Shown here: piece after piece, positions 44,786 through 54,379 of the stretch
Position numbering within the stretch: position 1 is the first letter of the stretch
How the letters are laid out: each line of letters begins with the position of its first letter
From: Saprospiraceae bacterium
GTDB taxonomy: Bacteria; Bacteroidota; Bacteroidia; Chitinophagales; Saprospiraceae
Reading direction: 5' to 3'
Assembly: GCA_025055285.1 (NCBI GenBank)
Contig: JANWXM010000009.1
Span: 1-64,000, forward strand
Length of the DNA stretch: 64,000 nt
Translations under genes and position numbers: made by a program
The notes under the pieces: model-generated
What the model saw: the letters and a program-made list of their open reading frames with translations, nothing else
Databases searched by the model: none
Told to the model about the DNA's origin: nothing

Positions 44786-45700
44786 ATGAGTACATGCACG
44801 TGTCGTTTATTCTTAGCAGTGACATTCTTCTGCTCCCAATGGGCAATAGCTCAGTTACCAAACGACGCGCTCATGCTGTCGAGAGGACAATGGTGCGTTA
44901 TGACGCAATACGTCCATGACCATTGGACACATTATTGGGAAGGTTCAACGAAGCGCTCTAACCTTAACCTAGGAACGGTTACTGTCCAGAGCATAGCTGT
45001 AGGCTTAAATTATGCCCTTGCTAACCGCCTCAACCTCATAGCTATGTTGCCCTATGTATGGACGTACAGCTCGGCCAGTTACCTAGATGGACAGCGCGGT
45101 GTACAAGATCTATCCCTATGGATAAAATATCAGCTCTTTGAGGTAAAAGCGAGTTTAGGAGAGTTTCGACTACAAGCCACAGGAGGCCTATCTACGCCAG
45201 TAAGCAATTACGTCGCCGATTATATGCCGCTTAATATCGGCTTACAAAGCCGCACTGCTTCTTTGCGCATAATAGCCAACTTCACGCAAGGCAAGGGCTT
45301 GTACTTCACGGCGCAAGCGGGTCATACCTGGCGCAGCAACATTACCGTAGATCGCGACGCTTTCCTATTTCACAATCAGCTCTACTATACTCGCCGCATG
45401 CCAGTCCCTAATCTATTCGACGCCTCAGCCCGCATTGGTTTTATCAACGCCCGATGGCAAGTTGAGGCTCAGCTGAGTTATTTCACTTGCACAAGTGGAG
45501 ATGATATTCGCTACAACGAGATGCCTCAGCCTACGAACAAAATGCGCGCAACAGCTGCCAGCGTGTTCGTCAAGCATTTTCTATGGCGAGGATTAGCCCT
45601 ACAGGCTGCCTATGGACACGTCTTAAGCGGTCGAAACTTGGGTCAAAGTAACACCCTATCCGGTGGCATCTCGTACTTATTTCAGATGAGACATGAATGA
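44786..45700 (+). CDS. Outer-membrane beta-barrel protein
   Basis: The product is about 304 residues from the ATG at 44786, which gives a signal ending in SQWAIAQ; a TTG at 44735 adds an implausible N-terminus. The mature part is a run of amphipathic strands (for example NLGTVTVQSIAVGLNYALAN and GLALQAAYGHVLSG), with SLWIKYQLFE and GGLSTPV, resembling phenol-degradation MetA-type outer-membrane channels (PF13557), though not closely enough to name. The C-terminal strand ends GGISYLFQMRHE. It is 39 bases upstream of the PAP2-like lipoprotein gene in the same direction, so channel and enzyme probably share an operon. Confidence 0.7.
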   Translation: MSTCTCRLFLAVTFFCSQWAIAQLPNDALMLSRGQWCVMTQYVHDHWTHYWEGSTKRSNLNLGTVTVQSIAVGLNYALANRLNLIAMLPYVWTYSSASYLDGQRGVQDLSLWIKYQLFEVKASLGEFRLQATGGLSTPVSNYVADYMPLNIGLQSRTASLRIIANFTQGKGLYFTAQAGHTWRSNITVDRDAFLFHNQLYYTRRMPVPNLFDASARIGFINARWQVEAQLSYFTCTSGDDIRYNEMPQPTNKMRATAASVFVKHFLWRGLALQAAYGHVLSGRNLGQSNTLSGGISYLFQMRHE

Positions 45701-45739
45701 CCTTTTAATTATCCATCAACCCTATTAATATAACGTGTT

Positions 45740-47290
45740 ATGTTTGGTGTATCCTATTTGCGGTTCATTGCGTTGGGAGCGGCTCTTGTTTTTGTATTTA
45801 GTCACTGCGAAAAAGCTCCAGAAAGTCCGGCATACGAACCCTATCCTGAAACTAAGCTCGATGCGAATGGAGGCGCATGGAAGACTTATGTGTTGACGAG
45901 TGGCTCGGAAATTGCCGTGCCCGCGCCTAAGCCCCCCACCTCTGCCGAATACCTTGCCGAACTGGCTGATTTGAAGCAGTACATGGCCAACACAACCTCG
46001 GAACAAAAGCGCTTAGCGCGATGGTGGGGAGGTAATGCCGTGCTGCGCTGGCACGAAATCGCGCGCGAGTTAGCGGCCGAATACAACGTGCCACCCAACT
46101 ACAACCCTGATGGGAAAACTTATCCAGAGCCAGACCCAAATAATCCGAGCAAATACCCGCGCTTCCCTTTTGCAAATCCGCCTTACACGGCGCGAGCCCT
46201 AGCCTTGCTTTCTGTAGCTCAATATGATGCTCTGGTGGCTGCCTGGCACGCTAAGTTTCAGTACAAACGCTTGGCGCCATATAAGTACGACCCTGCTATA
46301 ACTCCACTCATTCCAGCGAACGATCTACCCTCTTACCCCTCAGAAGACGCTGTAGTAGCCGTAGCTTCACGCGAGCTGCTCAAACTGCTTTTTCCAGCAG
46401 AAAAAGAGTATTTAGATCGCCTGGCGGAAGAGCACATTCAGAGCCGTCTTTGGGCAGGTGCTAACGTAAAGAGTGATTTAGACGCTGGTCGTGCGTTAGG
46501 CCAAGCCGTAGCTAATCGAGTGTTAGCTTACGCTAAGAGTGATGGCATGGCTCAAGCAGGCGACCAGTCGAAGATGGACTCTATTCGTGCGGATGCAGCC
46601 CGCCGAGGTATCAAGGAGCAATGGCATAGCCTAGACATCCCGGAACGCCCGGCTATGTTACCGTTGTTTGGTTGTGTAAAGACTTGGAATTTCGACGAAG
46701 CCACTAAGATTGCGCTTCGGCCGCCCATGCCGCCTATGCCCGGATCTCCAGAGTATGAAAGAGACTTGAATGAATTGCGATATATTTCCAAAAACCGCAC
46801 GCGTGAGCAATTTCGTATCGCTGCTTATTGGGCAGATGGCCCAGGCTCTTATACACCGCCTGGTCATTGGAACCGCCGCGCGGCTGAACTTATCTACGAA
46901 AAGCAGTTCAACGAACTGCGCTCAGCACGTGCTATGGCCCTGGTCAACACCGCCCTGCATGATGCCGGCGTAACGTGCTGGGATGTTAAATACCACTACA
47001 TGATCATGCGACCTACCGAAGCTGACCGCAGTGTTAAAACCAGTACGAGTATCCCAAACTTTCCGGCATATACCTCGGGGCATTCTACTTTCTCTGCGGC
47101 TGCCGCTGAAGTACTTTCATACCTTTTTCCCGACCATGCTAGTGACTTGCAAAGTATGGCTCGCGAAGCGTCCTTATCGCGTATCTACGGTTGTCTCCAT
47201 TACCGTTTCGATTGCGAAGTAGGTCTAGAGGCAGGTAAAAAAGTGGCTTATTACGCCATCCAGCGCGGTCGAACTGACGGCTCGCAATGA
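45740..47290 (+). CDS. PAP2-family lipoprotein, vanadium haloperoxidase-like, with internal duplicate
   Basis: This 516-residue protein has a lipoprotein-like signal (LGAALVFVFSHC). The C-terminal half has the three phosphatase/haloperoxidase motifs in order: KYHYMIMRP (about 416), YTSGHSTFS (about 445) and SRIYGCLHYRFD (about 478-489), with the Lys, Arg and two His that bind phosphate or vanadate. An earlier segment (about 172-290: KFQYKRLAP, LPSYPSEDA, then SRLWAGANVKSDLDAG) aligns collinearly with it but lacks the His residues, so it looks like an inactive duplicate. Such bundle duplication occurs in vanadium haloperoxidases. Whether it oxidises halides or is a phosphatase is not decided by the sequence. 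Confidence 0.82.
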   Translation: MFGVSYLRFIALGAALVFVFSHCEKAPESPAYEPYPETKLDANGGAWKTYVLTSGSEIAVPAPKPPTSAEYLAELADLKQYMANTTSEQKRLARWWGGNAVLRWHEIARELAAEYNVPPNYNPDGKTYPEPDPNNPSKYPRFPFANPPYTARALALLSVAQYDALVAAWHAKFQYKRLAPYKYDPAITPLIPANDLPSYPSEDAVVAVASRELLKLLFPAEKEYLDRLAEEHIQSRLWAGANVKSDLDAGRALGQAVANRVLAYAKSDGMAQAGDQSKMDSIRADAARRGIKEQWHSLDIPERPAMLPLFGCVKTWNFDEATKIALRPPMPPMPGSPEYERDLNELRYISKNRTREQFRIAAYWADGPGSYTPPGHWNRRAAELIYEKQFNELRSARAMALVNTALHDAGVTCWDVKYHYMIMRPTEADRSVKTSTSIPNFPAYTSGHSTFSAAAAEVLSYLFPDHASDLQSMAREASLSRIYGCLHYRFDCEVGLEAGKKVAYYAIQRGRTDGSQ

Positions 47291-47347
47291 TACAAGTGAT
47301 GCATGTAAAAAAATTGAACAATAAGTGCTTGCGGATAGTCAGCCGCC

Positions 47348-49495
47348 TTAGTAGGTGCGCAAGCGTTTTTCTTCAATAGCTGTCGCTGGACGAATGCTTA
47401 CTGCTGCTCCGCCTCCAGGAGCTAACGAAAGTTTCAGTGCTGTCTGGTAATTAACCAAATACTGCTCAATGCGATATGCCATAGGATTCTTCTCCCAATG
47501 AGCATCAGGAGCGTCTAAATAAAGGGTAGCAGTGTATGTGCGCTCAGGCTGCAGGAAGTCAAGCCGAACAGTAATCAATCGAGCATTCTCATCAGTGATA
47601 GCGCCAATAAACCACTCCTCGTTGCGCCCTTTGGCCTTGCGCGCTACAGTGAGATAGTCGCCTGGTTCTGCCTCTAGGTATCGAGAGTCTTCCCAGTCTA
47701 CGGCCACATCTTTGATGAACTGAAAAGCATCGAGAAAACGCTCATAGTTTTCAGGCAAGTCAGCGGCCATTTGCAATGGGCTGTATAGAGTCACATAGAG
47801 GGCTAATTGCTTAGCCAAGGTGGTATGAACTTGCTCCTTCTTCTCAGGATGATAGTAGTCGAGCTTTATCTGGAAGATACCAGGAGTATAGTCCATAGGC
47901 CCACCCAACAAGCGGGTAAAGGGCAAAATCGTTTCGTGCTCTGGCGGATTGCCGCGACTCCAGGCATTGAATTCATTGCCACGAGCAGCCTCAGCAGCAA
48001 TCCAATTAGGGTAAGTGCGATGCAACCCTGTAGGGCGCACGGATTCATGACTATTGACCAAGATGCGATGCTGGGCAGCTTTTTCTACGACGCGTAGATA
48101 ATGATTGATCATCCATTGCCCATCGTGCCATTCGCCCCGCGGAATAATGCGGCCTACATAACCCGTTTTCACGGTTTTGTATCCATAGCGCTTCATAAAA
48201 CGAAACGCCTCATCTATGCGCCGTTCGTAGTTCGTCACCGCAGACGCAGTCTCATGGTGCATAATGAGCTCTATGCCCTTTTTTGCCGCGTATTTTTGCA
48301 CTGCATCTAGGTCAAAATCGGGATAGGGTGTGACAAAGTCAAATACTTCTTCCTTCCACTTGCCAAACCAATCCTCCCATCCAACATTCCAGCCCTCAAT
48401 GAGCACAGCATCGAAGCCATGACGGGCGGCAAAGTCGATATATTGTTTGGTGCGCTCTGTAGTAGCACCATGACGACCATTAGGCTTTAATTGGCGCCAG
48501 TCGGTGTCGGTTAGGCGGACACTATTGGTGTCAGCATAACTCCATGAAGCGCGCCCAACGTGCATTTCCCACCAAATGCCTACATATTTTTGAGGTTTTA
48601 TCCACGAGACGTCATTGAGGCGACAAGGCTCGTTTAAGTTGAGGATAGTCTTTGAGCTAGCGATCTCTATTGCTCGATCGCTGACGAGTATCACGCGCCA
48701 GGGCGTCCGTGTGGGAGTCTGGAGGTAAGCTTTATTACCTACCGCATCCGGCGCTAAAGTACTTGTAAATGTATATTCTCGCTCGCTGAGGGTCAGACAC
48801 ATGGCAGGGTAATCAACTAAAGCGGCCTCAAAAAGGACAAGGAACAGCCCCTCTGTGGTCTTCATCAAAAGAGGTGTTTGAACCGCACGTTTACCAATCG
48901 GATTTCGAGTAAAGATTTCTCCCGCACTTTTACCTGCGGACAAAGCGTCGATGTCGCTCAGAGGAGTTTTGTTGTATACATATTCATTCGTATCGAAATC
49001 TCCTGGTATCCAAAAAGCAGTATGGTTAGCTGTGAGAGCGAATTCGGTGCGCTCATCTGAGAGAATGAAGTAGGTCAGATGTGGTTGCTGTGGAAATTCG
49101 TACCGAAAGCCCAAACCGTCGTCGTAGAGCCGAAACGTAAGCACGAGGGTACGTGGCTGTTCGAGGCGCTGCTGCAGGGTAAGTCGGAGCTCGCGATAAG
49201 AGTTGCGAATCTTACGTACTTCACCCCAAACGGGCTCCCAAGTTTCATCTGCAGAGGCGGTATCCGTTCGAATTACGGTAAAATTTTCTAAGAAGGAAGG
49301 TTGGTCTTTCAACTCTAACCCTAATCGGCTCGGTAGAATTACTTCTTTTCCCTTAAAACGCAGAGTGTAATAGGGTATTCCCTGAGGCGAAAGAAAGAAA
49401 GTCAAGGATAGACGGCCACTAGGTGACGAAATGGACTGGCCGAAAGTTAGCTGGACAAAAAGGAGAAATGCTCCAAAAGCAAGAGTTCTTCTCAT
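47348..49495 (-). CDS. Glycoside hydrolase family 97 (alpha-glucosidase-like)
   Basis: This 715-residue protein has a signal peptide (MRRTLAFGAFLLFVQLTFGQ) and is expected in the periplasm. GH97 features are the N-terminal beta-sandwich beginning SPSGRLSLTF; the barrel entry YVGIWWEMHVGRASW; DAVLIEGWNVGWEDWFG; LIMHHETASAVTNYE; NSHESVRPTGLHRTYPN; and NEFNAWSRGNPPEHE. The Glu residues in HHE, SHES and NEFN are where the inverting alpha-glucosidase branch (SusB-like) places its general base and calcium ligands. The retaining galactosidase branch differs there, so the inverting mechanism is inferred. Calcium dependence is likely. It stands alone, with no Sus-type binding genes beside it. Confidence 0.93.
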   Translation of the reverse strand: MRRTLAFGAFLLFVQLTFGQSISSPSGRLSLTFFLSPQGIPYYTLRFKGKEVILPSRLGLELKDQPSFLENFTVIRTDTASADETWEPVWGEVRKIRNSYRELRLTLQQRLEQPRTLVLTFRLYDDGLGFRYEFPQQPHLTYFILSDERTEFALTANHTAFWIPGDFDTNEYVYNKTPLSDIDALSAGKSAGEIFTRNPIGKRAVQTPLLMKTTEGLFLVLFEAALVDYPAMCLTLSEREYTFTSTLAPDAVGNKAYLQTPTRTPWRVILVSDRAIEIASSKTILNLNEPCRLNDVSWIKPQKYVGIWWEMHVGRASWSYADTNSVRLTDTDWRQLKPNGRHGATTERTKQYIDFAARHGFDAVLIEGWNVGWEDWFGKWKEEVFDFVTPYPDFDLDAVQKYAAKKGIELIMHHETASAVTNYERRIDEAFRFMKRYGYKTVKTGYVGRIIPRGEWHDGQWMINHYLRVVEKAAQHRILVNSHESVRPTGLHRTYPNWIAAEAARGNEFNAWSRGNPPEHETILPFTRLLGGPMDYTPGIFQIKLDYYHPEKKEQVHTTLAKQLALYVTLYSPLQMAADLPENYERFLDAFQFIKDVAVDWEDSRYLEAEPGDYLTVARKAKGRNEEWFIGAITDENARLITVRLDFLQPERTYTATLYLDAPDAHWEKNPMAYRIEQYLVNYQTALKLSLAPGGGAAVSIRPATAIEEKRLRTY

Positions 49496-50097
49496 AACAC
49501 AGAAAAGTGTAGATCACGAGCGAAGGTATTTCTATTGAATGAAAACACCTCAACATCCAAAGGTGAAATGCGGCGACAGACGGTTCCTCTCCGACCTCAT
49601 AACAGTGAGGCGACGCATCACTCTGTTAAGGGTCGTATCGGACTAGTTGAAACAGATGGATTGCCAATAAACCACTCCGTTCAAGCCAGATATAAAGTTA
49701 GCTATGCTGTCGCCCTTTTCTATGGCTCTATGTTTAGCTTACACCTGCAACAATTTGGCTGAAATAAGCGATGAGGAGGGTTCATTTCTTTACTACGGCC
49801 CAATTTGCAGAGTATCCTTTGGTCGCTTAAACAGCTCAGCAGTAAGGTAGCGCAATGCTTTTTTTCTAGAAATGGTCCGGGTACTTCCTCTTGCATTCCC
49901 ACATTAATACACTAGAGGGTGTCAGAACCAACAAGAGGGCTAGGGCAATACAAGCTGCACTCTTGAGCAAAGCACTCCACATGCGCAGAATGCAACCCGC
50001 CAGAAGATTTTTCCTAAATAAAATTGCGCTCCAGAGTCGTAAAGAATCACTTTTGCGGGAGGCCACTCAAAAGAAGTACCATGCGAAGTCTTTATTT
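49496..50097. other. Divergent intergenic region
   Basis: This lies between the leftward GH97 gene and the rightward psuG. No gene is supported. There is a small hairpin at about 49594-49610 (CCTCA-TAACAG-TGAGG). No clear copy of the dispersed repeat is seen; a CCAACAAGAGGGCTA near 49930 recalls its 5' motif but lacks the hairpin. Confidence 0.4.
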
Positions 50098-51015
50098 ATG
50101 AAACTACCTGTTGTACTAAATCCAGAGGTACGGGCAGCTCTATTGGAAAGGCGGGCAGTAGTAGCTCTAGAGAGTACCCTCATCGCTCATGGAATGCCTT
50201 ACCCACAAAATCTGGAAACAGCCTTGCGTGTGGAACAGCTCATTCGACAAGCAGGTGCTACTCCAGCCACTTGTGCCGTCATCAAGGGCGAGTTACGTGC
50301 AGGACTGAACACAGCAGAATTGGAACTTCTCGCTCGAAATGGGCCAAGCACGATGAAAGTCAGCCGACGCGACTTGGGCTATGTGCTCAGCAAACGCCTA
50401 GATGGGGCAACTACAGTGGCGGCAACAATGCTTATCGCCCATTGGGCAGGCATACCCTGTTTTGCTACAGGAGGTATTGGTGGAGTGCACCGCGGAGCCC
50501 CAAGAACATTCGACATTTCCGCCGACCTTCAGGAACTTGCTCGTACGCCGGTCGCTGTAGTTTGCGCCGGAGCCAAGAGCATTCTAGACATTGGTCTTAC
50601 CTTGGAATATTTGGAGACCTTCGGTGTCCCTGTAATTGGTTATCAAACCGACGATTTCCCAGCCTTTTACGCACGTACTAGTGGCTTTCCAGTAGCTTAT
50701 CGCCTTGATACGCCTCTCGAAGTTGCTCAGCTCCTCCATGCGCACTGGAGCACAGGTATACAAAGTGGCGTTGTTGTTGCCAATCCTATTCCAACAAGAT
50801 ATGCTCTGGAAGCCAACGTTGCGGAAGAGGCTATTGCTGCTGCGTTAGACGAGGCCAAACGCAAAAGAATCCGTGGTAAAGCGCTAACGCCCTTTCTTTT
50901 GGCGCGCATAGAGCAACTTACCGCTGGGCAAAGTCTGAGGGCCAATATTGAACTCGTATGTCACAACGCCCAGATAGCCGCCCAAATAGCCTTAGCCTAT
51001 GCTTCTATTCTCTAA
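50098..51015 (+). CDS. psuG: Pseudouridine-5'-phosphate glycosidase
   Basis: PsuG reversibly splits pseudouridine 5'-phosphate into uracil and ribose 5-phosphate. The 305-residue product (start chosen at MKLPVVLNPEV, 50098; the open frame runs about 70 codons further upstream with no family match) has VVALESTLIAHGMPYPQN, the TTVAATMLIAHWAGI stretch, FATGGIGGVHRG, and VVCAGAKSILDIGLTLEYLE with the Lys (about residue 160) that forms the ring-opened ribose adduct, then NPIPTRYALE. These cover the family's active-site Glu, Lys and Asp. The kinase partner PsuK is not next to it. The 3' end overlaps the convergent ccmF gene by 11 bases. Confidence 0.93.
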   Translation: MKLPVVLNPEVRAALLERRAVVALESTLIAHGMPYPQNLETALRVEQLIRQAGATPATCAVIKGELRAGLNTAELELLARNGPSTMKVSRRDLGYVLSKRLDGATTVAATMLIAHWAGIPCFATGGIGGVHRGAPRTFDISADLQELARTPVAVVCAGAKSILDIGLTLEYLETFGVPVIGYQTDDFPAFYARTSGFPVAYRLDTPLEVAQLLHAHWSTGIQSGVVVANPIPTRYALEANVAEEAIAAALDEAKRKRIRGKALTPFLLARIEQLTAGQSLRANIELVCHNAQIAAQIALAYASIL

Positions 51016-53845
51016 CGCTCAGCATGGAGTCTTGCAAAGTTTTATCGCGCGAACGCAGGCGATTCCATGCACCCAAACCCAGACCAGAGAGCATTAGCAG
51101 CGAGCCAAACCACACTAAGTTTATACCAGGAAATACAATAGCCTCTAAAACAATATAGTCGGAACGAGGAGCATTTTCGGCGATTTCTATAGGAATACGC
51201 CGAGCTTGCTCAGGCGCCTTTGCTATGGCAATTGTCATCGTAGCTGTCTTGGGATCAATGTTTTCAAATCGAAAATGAAGCCCCCATTTGAATAATTCGT
51301 CTTTCAAATGGAGCACGCGATTTTCCCGGATGAGAAAAACGGGAGCTACCTCTGCTGTATCTCCTTCCGGTGCTATGACGCGTAAGTGAGCTGCTACGGC
51401 AATATCACCAGAGTCAGGTACATAATGCGGATGAGAAATATTTCGACTAAGACGGCTCAACTGAACTCGATAAGCGTCAAAGGCTGTTATTTCCTCTCCT
51501 TCTTTCAAACGGAAGGGTCGATACTGTAGTGCTTCTTCTGCGTCGATAAAACGAGCTAAAGAAGCTTCCATCAGCCGAACGCGCATTTGAAGGGCTCCAA
51601 TTTGGGCAGCTAGCGAGAAGGCTCCTTTGCCCGGGCGCAGATAGAGCATGGGAGTTGCCACATGCGCTGTACTGTCTTCTAGCGAAAAGGCACGCAAGGT
51701 CACACCGAAAGCTAAGTCGCCTTTTTGGGGGTGATAGTCGGGATGACGCGGCGCTTTTGTATAACTGTCTAGAATAAGATAGTGTTTTTTTGTAAAGATA
51801 GTATCGCCTATAGCAGCCTCGTAAGTTTCAAAGCGGATGCTATCCTCTTGCTGACGAGCAAACTCGGGGTCGAGTTCTGCCTTGGGCAAAGAAGAGATGT
51901 GGGTAAAAATGTCGTATGTTAGGTAGCGTTTAATAGAAGGATTGGAGGCGACCACCTGAGTAAATTCTCGGTTGTACATTACGTTGGGCTGCAGGACAAA
52001 CTCCTCACCTGTAAAATTGCCATGCTCATCCTTCCTTCGGAAGCGTACGTTAAAAATTCGCGTTTGGCGCTCGATGGTATCCCCCAGGTAAGTAGCTTCA
52101 TATCCGCGAATAGGCATAGGGGCATTTTTGAGCAAAAGCACATTTTTGTTAAGCTCCTCGGCCCCCATACCTTCGATGAGCCCTTCCATGGCGAAGGCGT
52201 TGGCAGAAATCCAGCGCTTGTTTAATCCCGTAGCCAAAATCCCTAGCAATAACACGCCAAAACCCACGTGCGCTAAGGAAGAAGCTGCTTGTTTGGTGCG
52301 GCTGCCGACAAAGGAAATCAAATAGTCCGTATTTGCAACGATAGCAAACATGGCCGCAAATAGGAGCGCAACATGTTGCCCAGCAAAAATATTGAGCCAC
52401 AAAGCGTTAAGCGCCGTAAGCACTGCTGCTGCCACTGTGGCTATTGCCATATGTCGAACGAACGTTCGCCGCCAAAGAACTGGATTGCGCTCTCGATAGC
52501 GCAGCCATTGCGCTACGCCCGTGAGCAGGCCAACAAACACACCAATCCACAACTGATAGCGATTGTGATGGGCTACAGGGTCCTTCAGTGCTGCACCTAC
52601 ATAGTCAGGCTTAAACAGCTGCACCAACTTATTCCAAACAGGTAACGAAGTAGCACCCGTGATTAGAACCGCTGAAAACAGGAGGACAAGTGAGCCAATA
52701 AACATCCAAAACTCGCGTGAGGCAATCGTTTCCTCTTGCTCTGGAGTGGGAATAGTTTTCGCGTGTCTCAACAGTAAAAACACCGCTATTGCAGCAAAAC
52801 AAATGATGTAAGCGATGAGCTGGCCACCCAATCCCATCTCTGTGAAGGCGTGAGCCGACGAGTCTCCTAAAATTCCGCTGCGCGTTAGATAAGTAGAATA
52901 CAGCACTAATACAAAACTCATTAAATAGAATGCGTAAGTGCTGCGAATAGAGTATCCCGTGTTTCTGGCAATTAAATGCGTATGTATGCCAGCCACTAAG
53001 GTAATCCAGGGAACTAGGGATGTGTTTTCTACTGGGTCCCAAGCCCAATACCCTCCGAAAGACAGCGCCTCGTAAGCCCAGGCGCCTCCCATAAGAATAC
53101 CTAAGCCCAGAATTGCTGCTGAAAACAGGGCCCAGGGTAACGCCGGCTTTAGCCAGTTGCGATGCTCGCCCGTCCAAAGCCCTGCTGCAGCATAAGCAAA
53201 GGGAACTATTGTAGAAGCAAAGCCTAGGAACAAGGTCGGAGGATGTATAGTCATCCAGTAGTTCTGCAACAAGGGATTCAAACCGTTTCCAGTAACTTGG
53301 CTCAAGTAGTCAGCTCGTTCGAAGATAGGTGCCTCCATCGTCTGGCGCAGTAAGTCAAAGGCACTAACTCCGAGGCGATATTCACCTACGTACAACCCTA
53401 GAATCATGGAACCAATAAACGCCTCTGCCAGGAGGAGTATAGCCATCACTGGAGCTTCCCAACGACCCGCGCGAAACACTAAAATAGCACCAAGGACTAT
53501 GTGCCAAAAACTCCACAGCAAGAAGCTGCCTTGTTGTTCTTTCCAAAAGGCCGAGAACGTGTACTCAAACGGCAAATCGTCTGACACATTTGCCCACGCG
53601 TAATAGTATTCGTAATACTTATTGACCAAAATCCAAAACAACGCTCCAATGACGACCATAGTGGAAAGCCCATGCATCCAAAATGCTCCTCGCCCTAACT
53701 GAACCCAACCTAAAGCATCAGGATGCAGACGCCGTTGCTCCGCTAAAAAATATGAAACTGCACCCAGGACGGCCGCCACGAAGGACAAGACCGCTCCCGC
53801 ATGGCCTATCTGACCAGGCAAAAGATGCTCCCCTATGTATTCCAT
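51005..53845 (-). CDS. ccmF: Cytochrome c biogenesis heme lyase CcmF/CcsA-type, long form
   Basis: The product has about 946 residues from the ATG at 53845 (MEYIGEHLLPGQIGH). It is polytopic, with the heme-handling segment GGYWAWDPVENTSLVPW (the WWD-type domain) and the conserved MTIHPPTLFLG with a His ligand. It attaches heme to apocytochrome c in the periplasm. Typical CcmF is near 650 residues; here a soluble region of about 300 residues (roughly 610-910) precedes the last membrane helix near the C-terminus. Large periplasmic extensions occur in Bacteroidota CcmF. The ccmE gene is directly upstream, 7 bases away, so the two are co-transcribed. No ccmA-D, G or H genes are in the window. Confidence 0.9.
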   Translation of the reverse strand: MEYIGEHLLPGQIGHAGAVLSFVAAVLGAVSYFLAEQRRLHPDALGWVQLGRGAFWMHGLSTMVVIGALFWILVNKYYEYYYAWANVSDDLPFEYTFSAFWKEQQGSFLLWSFWHIVLGAILVFRAGRWEAPVMAILLLAEAFIGSMILGLYVGEYRLGVSAFDLLRQTMEAPIFERADYLSQVTGNGLNPLLQNYWMTIHPPTLFLGFASTIVPFAYAAAGLWTGEHRNWLKPALPWALFSAAILGLGILMGGAWAYEALSFGGYWAWDPVENTSLVPWITLVAGIHTHLIARNTGYSIRSTYAFYLMSFVLVLYSTYLTRSGILGDSSAHAFTEMGLGGQLIAYIICFAAIAVFLLLRHAKTIPTPEQEETIASREFWMFIGSLVLLFSAVLITGATSLPVWNKLVQLFKPDYVGAALKDPVAHHNRYQLWIGVFVGLLTGVAQWLRYRERNPVLWRRTFVRHMAIATVAAAVLTALNALWLNIFAGQHVALLFAAMFAIVANTDYLISFVGSRTKQAASSLAHVGFGVLLLGILATGLNKRWISANAFAMEGLIEGMGAEELNKNVLLLKNAPMPIRGYEATYLGDTIERQTRIFNVRFRRKDEHGNFTGEEFVLQPNVMYNREFTQVVASNPSIKRYLTYDIFTHISSLPKAELDPEFARQQEDSIRFETYEAAIGDTIFTKKHYLILDSYTKAPRHPDYHPQKGDLAFGVTLRAFSLEDSTAHVATPMLYLRPGKGAFSLAAQIGALQMRVRLMEASLARFIDAEEALQYRPFRLKEGEEITAFDAYRVQLSRLSRNISHPHYVPDSGDIAVAAHLRVIAPEGDTAEVAPVFLIRENRVLHLKDELFKWGLHFRFENIDPKTATMTIAIAKAPEQARRIPIEIAENAPRSDYIVLEAIVFPGINLVWFGSLLMLSGLGLGAWNRLRSRDKTLQDSMLSVRE

Positions 53846-53852
53846 AGACAAC

Positions 53853-54248
53853 TTACTCCTTCTCCGAGCGCACGTACACCTCTTCGTCTTTATACTTCGA
53901 AGGGCACTTGAGCAACATGTCTGAAGCCTCAAAGACCTCGCCCTTCATTTGACCAGTGAGCACGATTTGTTCAGAGCGCTCAAAATCCTGAGGCTTTCCA
54001 GCGCGCAAAACCACCCGACGCACTTCACCTGCATCGTCGCGCAAATAAAACGCTAGGAAATTCGGGTCTTTCACTGGGTCATATTCTACAGGGCGGTCTT
54101 TAACTAGATAGCCGACCAACTTCACCCGGTCGCCTTTCTGAGCGGCCTGAGCAAAATTAGCATACGTGGTCATATCCCGGCTTGCGGAAATAAGAATTCC
54201 TATCGCTACAGCAATAGCAGCAATAGCAATTAGATGCGAACGTTTCAT
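53853..54248 (-). CDS. ccmE: Heme chaperone CcmE, CxxxY variant
   Basis: CcmE carries heme in the periplasm and hands it to CcmF. The 131-residue product (ATG at 54248, giving MKRSHLIAIAAIAVAIGILI as the membrane anchor) has the OB-fold pattern: DRVKLVGYLVKDRPVEYDP, LAFYLRDDAGEVRRVVLRAG, IVLTGQMKGEVFEASDMLLK. Where enterobacterial CcmE has the heme-linked His in HxxxY, here the motif is CPSKY, in MLLKCPSKYKDEEV. That is the Cys variant known from some delta-proteobacteria and archaea. The chemistry of heme attachment should therefore differ. It lies directly upstream of ccmF. Confidence 0.9.
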   Translation of the reverse strand: MKRSHLIAIAAIAVAIGILISASRDMTTYANFAQAAQKGDRVKLVGYLVKDRPVEYDPVKDPNFLAFYLRDDAGEVRRVVLRAGKPQDFERSEQIVLTGQMKGEVFEASDMLLKCPSKYKDEEVYVRSEKE

Positions 54249-54379
54249 GCTTAACTTATTTTTTAATCCATGTACATCTATCAAGAAGAAAGAGAAAGCT
54301 CTATTTCAGACGCAAAGAAGAGAGCGAAACGTTGGTTGCTCTTCTCAACAGACTAAACGTTAAAACGTTCAAAATGATA

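Noticed and set aside
49915-49945. CCAACAAGAGGGCTA as a fifth copy of the hairpin repeat
   Set aside because: Only the 5' motif is similar; the hairpin and 3' blocks are missing.
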